The translations under genes and the position numbers were made by a program. The notes beneath the pieces were generated by a model. That model made no database searches. It was not told where the DNA came from and saw nothing but the letters and a program-made list of their open reading frames with translations. A DNA stretch of 11,292 nucleotides, taken from NCBI GenBank assembly GCA_013003465.1, contig JABDIZ010000285.1, positions 1 to 11,292 of the forward strand, given 5' to 3'. This document shows, in pieces, positions 6,915-11,292 of this stretch; the stretch's first letter is position 1, and every line of letters begins with the position of its first letter. The DNA is from Rhodothermaceae bacterium (GTDB lineage Bacteria > Bacteroidota > Rhodothermia > Rhodothermales > Rubricoccaceae).

Positions 6915-6919
6915 TCAGC
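6910..6919. other. 10-bp palindrome joining two convergent stop codons
   Basis: The sequence gctgatcagc is a perfect palindrome. Its centre TGATCA supplies TGA for the + strand marC-like gene (6912-6914) and TGA for the - strand secreted-protein gene (6915-6917). There is no intergenic base between the two genes. Confidence 0.95.
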
Positions 6920-9239
6920 GGACGAGCGTGAGCGGTTGCGTAGCCTGAAATGACGGTCCGGTGGCGCGGATGAGGTAGATGCCTGCCGGGAGGCTGCGGC
7001 TCTCGAACACGAACGGATGCCGCCCGGCCGCGAGCGGGCCGTCGTGCAGGCGTGCGACCTCGCGGCCAAGCACATCATAGACCGCGAGGCGGACAGGCTC
7101 CGCTTCGGCGAGGTGGATGACGAGTTCCGCGCGGGTGTAAGCCGGGTTGGGAGTGGGCGCTTCCAGGCGGAACGACTCAATGCCTGGGGCAGGCTCATTG
7201 GCGACAGTGGTGCCAAAGGCTTCGCGGGCGCCCAAGTCTACTAGTTCTTTAAAGCCCAGTTGACGATCCCGCTCGCAGGTCGGATCGGAGGCAGGCAGAA
7301 CCTCAATCATGACGTTTACCGGCTCCGACTCACCGACAACGGTAACAGGTACGAACACGATAGTTTTGGGCCCCGCTTCGCTATAGGCGTGGGGATACGT
7401 GTCTCTGGTATCCGTGGGCATACTGGTGCCGTCGCCCCAGAAAATAGTTGCAGTAAACCACAAGGGGAATGTTTGAAACTTAGGAAATATGGCATCATGT
7501 ACGCATACTTCACGCTTCAAAAAGAGTACTTCAATATTATCAAAAATATTAAAACTAGGAGGGTCTTCAAAGATTTCGTCCCACCCATGTAGTGTAACGC
7601 CGACATCGTTTGGCCAAGGCTCTTGCCCAGTCCGCTCACCGTCGCCATCGAGATCCAGAAAGTCGGGGAGCAGATAGTCGTTGTTGCCAACGTCAATGAG
7701 CGGTGAGCCAGGCATGAGGTCGAAGTCATCATCCAGCGTACCCAGCTGGTCGTCGGGGCCATCGGCGTCGAGGAAGGCAGGCTCGGCGTCGATGTTGTTG
7801 CCGAGATCGGTGCTCCCGGCCAGCCCGCCCTGGATATCGCTGTGGCCCACCGAGGTAGTCGCAAACAGCGCGTTGAAGATCTCGGGGCCGGACGGCGCGC
7901 TGTCTCCATAGAAGACGGAATTGAGGACGGTCAGGTCCCCCGTGTCGTTGTAGGCGCCGCCGCCTTCGACATCAGCCGAGTTGCCGTAAACCGTCGTGTT
8001 GCGCAGCGTCGCGGTTCCATCGTTGTAAAGCCCGCCGCCGAAGAAGGTCGCCGCATTGCCGGCCATCACGAGGTTCATGGCGTCGAATTCGGCGAAATTG
8101 GCGATGGCTCCGCCCCGGTTGCCGGCCGTATTGCCGAGGAAGTACGAGTTGTGGAGTTCGAGGCTGGCTGCCGCAGCATGATTATAGACGCCGCCGCCCT
8201 GCTGGTCGGCGTCGTTACCTAGAAAGGTGTTGCCGACCACAATGGCCGCTCCGGTGTTGTGAATGCCGCCGCCCAGGCTGGCGTGATTGCCTTCGAAGAG
8301 CGAGCCGGTCACGACCATCCCACGGGGGCCACTGGTACCGCCGTTGGCGATGCCGCCGCCGACCTGCGTGGGCGTGCCGTTGTCGGTGAACGTGCAGAAT
8401 TGGACCGTCAGCAGGCCGCTATTCGTAAAGCCCTTCGAGCCGGCCGCGTTATGGCCCGAGACGAGCGTGTTGATCACCGTGACGATGGCGTCCGCTCCGA
8501 AAACCCCACCGATGTCTCCATTGCCTCGGATGATGCTGTCTACAAGCAGTACGGTCGCATCGTCGCTGGTGGTGATGTCGTCAACCCCGATTCCTATGTC
8601 TCCATTGTCTGCGATCTCGACGTGGTCAAGCGTGACGTCGCTGGTTCCTCGAATGTGGATCCCGACTCCGGCATTCTCTACCACACGCAGGTTGACGAGG
8701 AACAGCTGATCCGCCGCGATGGCCTTGACGGCGCCCTGTTCGGGTACGCCGACGTTACTGGCGCCGCTTACGGTGAACCCGTCAACTACAGTGCCTGTGA
8801 TGTTCTCGGCGTACACGACATTCCGGCTCTGCTGGCCTCCCCCAATGTCACCGCTCAGAATGGTGTTGTTGGTGTTGGGGTCCGGGTTGCGCTCATCGCG
8901 CGCCGTTTCCGTGCCGACGAAGCCACCAAAGAGGGGCACGTCGCTCTTGAGTTCGAAACGCTCGAAGCTGTTGTTGTCTGTATGGGTCGCACCCAGATCG
9001 GGATAGTGGACCCCTTCGGCCACCCAGATCTCATAATCGGGACCTACGGCCGCATCGAGCGCATCCTGGAGGGCGGCGAAGGCGTTCGCCCAGGACGTGC
9101 CGTCGTTTGCGCCCGTCGCATCCGGGTCCACGTAGATGACGGTGACGCCGTCTGGCTGCGCGAGGGTGAGGGGAGCCGCGAGCAACAGGAGTGCGCCGCA
9201 GAGTAGAACAAAAGTCAGGCGGGACGTAGCGAGACGCAT
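6915..9239 (-). CDS. Secreted beta-helix protein with choice-of-anchor-Q-like, PKD-like and T9SS sorting domains
   Basis: 774 residues. A signal peptide (about 1-28, FVLLCGALLLLAAPLTLAQ) is followed by IYVDPDATGANDGTSWANAF (35-54), the opening of many parallel beta-helix surface proteins. Short helix rungs run to about residue 460 (GGGIHNTGAAIVVGNTF, GGGLYNDGTATLRNTTVYGN, GGGAYNDTGDLTVLNSVFYG). Residues 448-545 resemble choice-of-anchor Q proteins (GPEIFNA, VGHSDIQGG, PGSPLIDVGNN). A PKD-like domain follows at about 590-648 (FWGDGTSM then PHAYSEAGPKTI). The last 87 residues (688-774) carry PTPNPA, VRLAVYDVLGREV and GIYLIRA, a T9SS type A sorting domain. Expected to be surface-attached or released. 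No polysaccharide-lyase active site can be assigned. Residues 561-600 are encoded by an unusually AT-rich island. It is 108 bp downstream of the response regulator on the same strand. Confidence 0.92.
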   Translation of the reverse strand: MRLATSRLTFVLLCGALLLLAAPLTLAQPDGVTVIYVDPDATGANDGTSWANAFAALQDALDAAVGPDYEIWVAEGVHYPDLGATHTDNNSFERFELKSDVPLFGGFVGTETARDERNPDPNTNNTILSGDIGGGQQSRNVVYAENITGTVVDGFTVSGASNVGVPEQGAVKAIAADQLFLVNLRVVENAGVGIHIRGTSDVTLDHVEIADNGDIGIGVDDITTSDDATVLLVDSIIRGNGDIGGVFGADAIVTVINTLVSGHNAAGSKGFTNSGLLTVQFCTFTDNGTPTQVGGGIANGGTSGPRGMVVTGSLFEGNHASLGGGIHNTGAAIVVGNTFLGNDADQQGGGVYNHAAAASLELHNSYFLGNTAGNRGGAIANFAEFDAMNLVMAGNAATFFGGGLYNDGTATLRNTTVYGNSADVEGGGAYNDTGDLTVLNSVFYGDSAPSGPEIFNALFATTSVGHSDIQGGLAGSTDLGNNIDAEPAFLDADGPDDQLGTLDDDFDLMPGSPLIDVGNNDYLLPDFLDLDGDGERTGQEPWPNDVGVTLHGWDEIFEDPPSFNIFDNIEVLFLKREVCVHDAIFPKFQTFPLWFTATIFWGDGTSMPTDTRDTYPHAYSEAGPKTIVFVPVTVVGESEPVNVMIEVLPASDPTCERDRQLGFKELVDLGAREAFGTTVANEPAPGIESFRLEAPTPNPAYTRAELVIHLAEAEPVRLAVYDVLGREVARLHDGPLAAGRHPFVFESRSLPAGIYLIRATGPSFQATQPLTLVR
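7441..7560. other. AT-rich island inside a GC-rich secreted-protein gene
   Basis: By hand count, 38 of 120 bases here are G or C (about 32%), against 37 of 60 in the preceding block (7381-7440) and 32 of 60 in the following one (7561-7620). The reading frame stays open and encodes residues 561-600 (PSFNIFDNIEVLFLKREV onward), rich in Phe, Ile, Lys and Asn. It lies between the choice-of-anchor-Q-like segment and the PKD-like core. Confidence 0.9.
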
Positions 9240-9347
9240 GACGGGTCCTCGTGCAGGTTTGGCCGGAGGCGAGAGTGCCCCTTGCTAGCAAAACCTAGAG
9301 GGAGAGGTCTTCGTCCGCTATCGCGGAAATCCGCCATTCGCAATCGC
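9240..9347. promoter_or_regulatory. Intergenic region upstream of the beta-helix T9SS gene
   Basis: This 108-bp gap on the - strand transcript follows the response regulator stop. It contains the 21-bp repeat (9320-9340) and a weak stem (9290-9296 with 9305-9311, loop of 8) whose 3' side on the - strand ends in U residues. It also has taggtttt, close to a Bacteroidota -7 element (TAnnTTTG), but no TTG at a suitable distance upstream. A promoter for the secreted-protein gene is plausible but not shown. Confidence 0.35.
9320..9340. repeat. 21-bp repeat, copy 1: intergenic, after the response regulator stop
   Basis: It matches 10034-10054 at 20 of 21 positions. It contains GCGG-AAAT-CCGC, a 4-bp stem with a 4-base loop, like a short REP-type hairpin. 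A second 7-bp exact match (aacctag, 9292-9298 and 10006-10012) lies at exactly the same offset of 714 bp, though the bases between do not match beyond chance. Confidence 0.85.
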
Positions 9348-9998
9348 TTACCCGATCAGCCGCTCGCGTAGCGCCTTCGAGACGGCGGCAATGCCGGTCC
9401 GCACGTGCAGCTTCGCGTAGAGGTTGCGCAGGTGCGTGTCCACGGTGTGGGGGCTGAGAAAGAGCCGATCGGCGATTTCTTTCTGGGCGAGGCCCTCAGC
9501 GAGGAGGCCGAGGATCTCGCGCTCGCGCTCGGTCAGGCCGTAGTCGCTGTGCGCGGGTACGATCTGGCGGAAGTGCGTGAGCATCCGCCGCGCCACGGGC
9601 GGGGTGAGCGGGACGCCGCCGGCACGCACCTCGCGCACGGCCTGGAGAATTTCAGGTCCGGTGGCATTCTTGAGGAGATAGCCGGAGGCCCCGGCACAGA
9701 GCGCGTCGAAGACGGCGTCGTCGTCTTCATGGATGGTGAGGATAACGAGTTGCGTGGCGGGCGAGCGGGCCTTGAGACGGCGCGCGCCCTCGGTGCCGGA
9801 GAGCCCGGGCAGGCCGAGGTCAAGCAGGACGACATCCGGCGCGCCTTCCGTCTCGATGGCGTCGAGCGCAGGTTCGCATGCGCCGAAGACGCCCACGAGG
9901 TCCACGTCGTCGGCATCGGCGAAGAGGTCGGTGAGCGCCTGCCGGAACAGCGCGTCATCCTCAACGAGCCAGAGGCGGGTGGGGGCATCGAGGCTCAT
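9348..9998 (-). CDS. NarL/LuxR-family response regulator
   Basis: 216 residues. The receiver domain (about 8-125) has the acidic pocket VEDD (12-15), phosphoacceptor Asp60 in VVLLDLGLPGLSG, the conserved Thr88 in LTI and Lys110 in YLLKNA. The C-terminal LuxR-type helix-turn-helix spans about 155-210 (LTEREREILGLLAEGLAQKE, LSPHTVDTHLRNLYAKLHV). It should be phosphorylated by the adjacent histidine kinase and then bind DNA as a dimer. Its ATG (9998-9996) overlaps the kinase stop in an ATGA arrangement, which indicates translational coupling and a matched pair. Target genes cannot be read from sequence; the secreted-protein gene directly downstream is an obvious candidate (inference). Length and all key residues are normal for the family. 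Confidence 0.96.
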   Translation of the reverse strand: MSLDAPTRLWLVEDDALFRQALTDLFADADDVDLVGVFGACEPALDAIETEGAPDVVLLDLGLPGLSGTEGARRLKARSPATQLVILTIHEDDDAVFDALCAGASGYLLKNATGPEILQAVREVRAGGVPLTPPVARRMLTHFRQIVPAHSDYGLTEREREILGLLAEGLAQKEIADRLFLSPHTVDTHLRNLYAKLHVRTGIAAVSKALRERLIG

Positions 9999-11292
9999 GA
10001 GGGAGAACCTAGGCGTCCGTTCGGGCGCCGTCCATCGCGGAAACCCGCCATTCGACGGAGCGGCGCTCGGAGGCGCACCGTCGTTCCACCCCCGGGTTGC
10101 GTTTCAATCTCGACGGTGCCTCCGAGCGCACGGGCGCGTTCCTCCAAACTCGCCAAGCCCGTCGCCTCGCGCATCGCAGTGCGTTCGAAGCCGATGCCGT
10201 CATCGGTCACGTCGAGGCGGAGGGTGCCGTCATTGCAGGCGAGATGCACGGTCACGTGATGTGCTTCTGCATGACGGGCGACGTTCCGCAGCGCCTCCTT
10301 GTAGAACAGAAAGAGCTGGCGGCGCTGCTCCATGTCGAGCGCCTGCACGGCCTCGCCATCCTTGCAGGTGAACGTGTGCGCCGTGCCATCGAGGAGAGCA
10401 TCGGCGGTGGTGCACATCTTCTCGACGAGGTCGCCAAGTGTATCGAAGCGGGGGTTGGCGAGCCAGACGATGTCGCGGAGGTCGTCGGCCATGCGCCGGG
10501 CCGTGTCGGCCATTTCGCCGAGGCGATGGCGTTCGGGTGCGTCCAGTGTGGCGCGGCGTGCCACGGTCTCACTCGAGAGCGCGAGGGCGGCGAGCTTCGA
10601 GCCCACCTCGTCATGCAGGTCGCTGGCGATGCGCGCCCGCACGCGCTCGACGTGCAGGAGCTGCGCCACGCGGTAGCGGTGGGCCGCGAGGAGGAGGCCG
10701 CCGAGCGCGAGGAGAGCCAGCACGCGGAACCACGCCGTCGCCCAGAACGGCGGCGCAACGACGAGCGCGAGCGTGGCGTCGGCGGTGCTCCAGAGGCCAT
10801 CGTTGTTCGCACCCTGCACGCGGAAGGTGTAGCGTCCCGGCGGGAGGTTGGTGTAGATGGCCTGTCGCTCGGTCCCGGCGTCCACCCAGTCGCGATCGAA
10901 CCCGTCGAGGCGGTAGCGGTAGCGGTTCTCCTCGGCGTGCGTGAAGTTGAGCGCGGCGAACTCGAAGCGGACGAGGCGGTCGCGGTAGCTCAGGGCGAGC
11001 GCCTCGTCCGTGGGGAGGTCAAGGTCGGCGGGGCCCTCGGGCCCGGTGCGTGCGACGCGTGTAAGGACGGTGGCGGGCCGGACGGGGTTGTCGCGGAGCG
11101 CCGCTGGGTCGAACACGGTCACGCCGTCGAGGTGGCCGAAGTAGAGCCGCCCATCGGCCCCGCGGAAGGCGGCGCGGCGGTTGTACTCGGGCAGGCCGGG
11201 ACGGTCGTCGGGGTCGCAGAGGCGGAAGGTCTGCGAGGCCGAGTCGAAGCGAGCCAGCCCCCGGCTCGTACCCAGCCAGAGCGCGCCAGTGT
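9995..11292 (-). CDS. Two-component sensor histidine kinase with propeller and Y_Y_Y domains (5' end outside window)
   Basis: 431 residues are visible and the N-terminus lies beyond the window. The first visible residues (TGALWLGTSRGLARFDSASQ) are a two-component-regulator propeller (Reg_prop) blade. A Y_Y_Y domain follows (RFEFAALNF, YRYRLDGFDRDWV, NLPPGRYTFRVQGAN), then one membrane helix (WFRVLALLALGGLLLAA). The kinase core is of the HisKA_3 type: phosphoacceptor His in SDLHDEVGSKL (codon at 10613-10615), the N-box YKEALRNVARHA, DDGIGF and a GGGTTVRL end. The propeller and Y_Y_Y part sits in the periplasm and senses an unknown ligand; such kinases often control polysaccharide use in Bacteroidota. 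After the ATPase domain there is a roughly 20-residue basic tail (RRMAGFRDGRRPNG), encoded partly by the 21-bp repeat. The stop overlaps the response regulator start by 4 bp. Confidence 0.95.
   Translation of the reverse strand, partial: TGALWLGTSRGLARFDSASQTFRLCDPDDRPGLPEYNRRAAFRGADGRLYFGHLDGVTVFDPAALRDNPVRPATVLTRVARTGPEGPADLDLPTDEALALSYRDRLVRFEFAALNFTHAEENRYRYRLDGFDRDWVDAGTERQAIYTNLPPGRYTFRVQGANNDGLWSTADATLALVVAPPFWATAWFRVLALLALGGLLLAAHRYRVAQLLHVERVRARIASDLHDEVGSKLAALALSSETVARRATLDAPERHRLGEMADTARRMADDLRDIVWLANPRFDTLGDLVEKMCTTADALLDGTAHTFTCKDGEAVQALDMEQRRQLFLFYKEALRNVARHAEAHHVTVHLACNDGTLRLDVTDDGIGFERTAMREATGLASLEERARALGGTVEIETQPGGGTTVRLRAPLRRMAGFRDGRRPNGRLGSPS
10034..10054. repeat. 21-bp repeat, copy 2: inside the histidine kinase 3' end
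   Basis: This is the partner of 9320-9340 with one mismatch, and it keeps the GCGG-N4-CCGC stem. Here it codes for RMAGFRD in the tail beyond the kinase's ATPase domain. In the intergenic copy the matching bases fall in a different frame relative to the response regulator. Confidence 0.85.

Noticed and set aside
8259..9206. Open frame of 315 codons on the + strand
   Set aside because: It lies fully antisense to the beta-helix gene, which has a signal peptide and a sorting domain. The + frame product has no recognisable domain and is a GC-rich shadow.
9290..9311. Stem-loop as intrinsic terminator of the response regulator operon
   Set aside because: A 7-bp stem with only two G-C pairs, a G-U pair and an 8-base loop; too weak to call as a terminator.
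9405..10259. Open frame of 284 codons on the + strand
   Set aside because: Antisense to the response regulator and the histidine kinase end, both well supported.
10009..11122. Histidine kinase starting at GTG 11122
   Set aside because: The frame stays open to the window edge and encodes a clear propeller blade upstream (LWLGTSRGLARFD), so the true start lies outside the window.

Overview
The window is a GC-rich, densely coded bacterial segment with nine protein-coding genes (two cut by the window edges) and no recognisable RNA gene, insertion sequence or CRISPR array. Two large secreted proteins end in a type IX secretion (Por/type A) sorting domain. There is also an ECF sigma factor beside a TPR-bearing Ser/Thr kinase, and a propeller/Y_Y_Y histidine kinase. 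Upstream of most starts I see no strong Shine-Dalgarno sequence. Together these suggest the Bacteroidota side of the tree, most likely a GC-rich Rhodothermota (Rhodothermales-like) organism. This placement is inference from gene content.

Layout. (1) Positions 2-786, + strand: the 3' end of a LolD/MacB-type ABC transporter ATPase, then 5 bp later a DUF2306-like membrane protein. The two unrelated proteins end in nearly the same 22-residue tail, encoded by a 71-bp direct repeat whose last 42 bp are identical. (2) Positions 798-3846, - strand: an ECF-type sigma factor followed 16 bp later by a transmembrane Ser/Thr kinase with a TPR-like tail. The sigma factor lacks the usual acidic residues in region 2.2 and has two threonines there, so it looks like a sigma factor switched on by phosphorylation, with the neighbouring kinase as the obvious candidate. 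(3) Positions 3847-3975: a divergent control region. (4) Positions 3976-6069, + strand: a secreted repeat-rich beta-structured protein with two homologous halves and a T9SS tail. (5) Positions 6070-6281: a 212-bp leader with two hairpins, then a MarC-family membrane protein (6282-6914). (6) Positions 6915-9239, - strand: a secreted beta-helix protein with a choice-of-anchor-Q-like segment, a PKD-like domain and a T9SS tail. Its stop codon abuts the marC-like stop with no bases between. It carries a sharp 120-bp AT-rich island. (7) Positions 9348-11292, - strand: a LuxR/NarL response regulator and its partner histidine kinase, overlapping by 4 bp. A 21-bp repeat (20 of 21 identical) lies both in the kinase's C-terminal tail and just after the response regulator stop.

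How it may work together (inference): two signalling modules, sigma factor-kinase and histidine kinase-response regulator, each lie next to a gene for a T9SS-exported surface protein. The simplest reading is local control of cell-surface proteins. The best candidate for an underdescribed system is the sigma factor-kinase pair with its divergent secreted target. The most unusual sequence features are the two shared 3'-end repeats and the AT-rich island.
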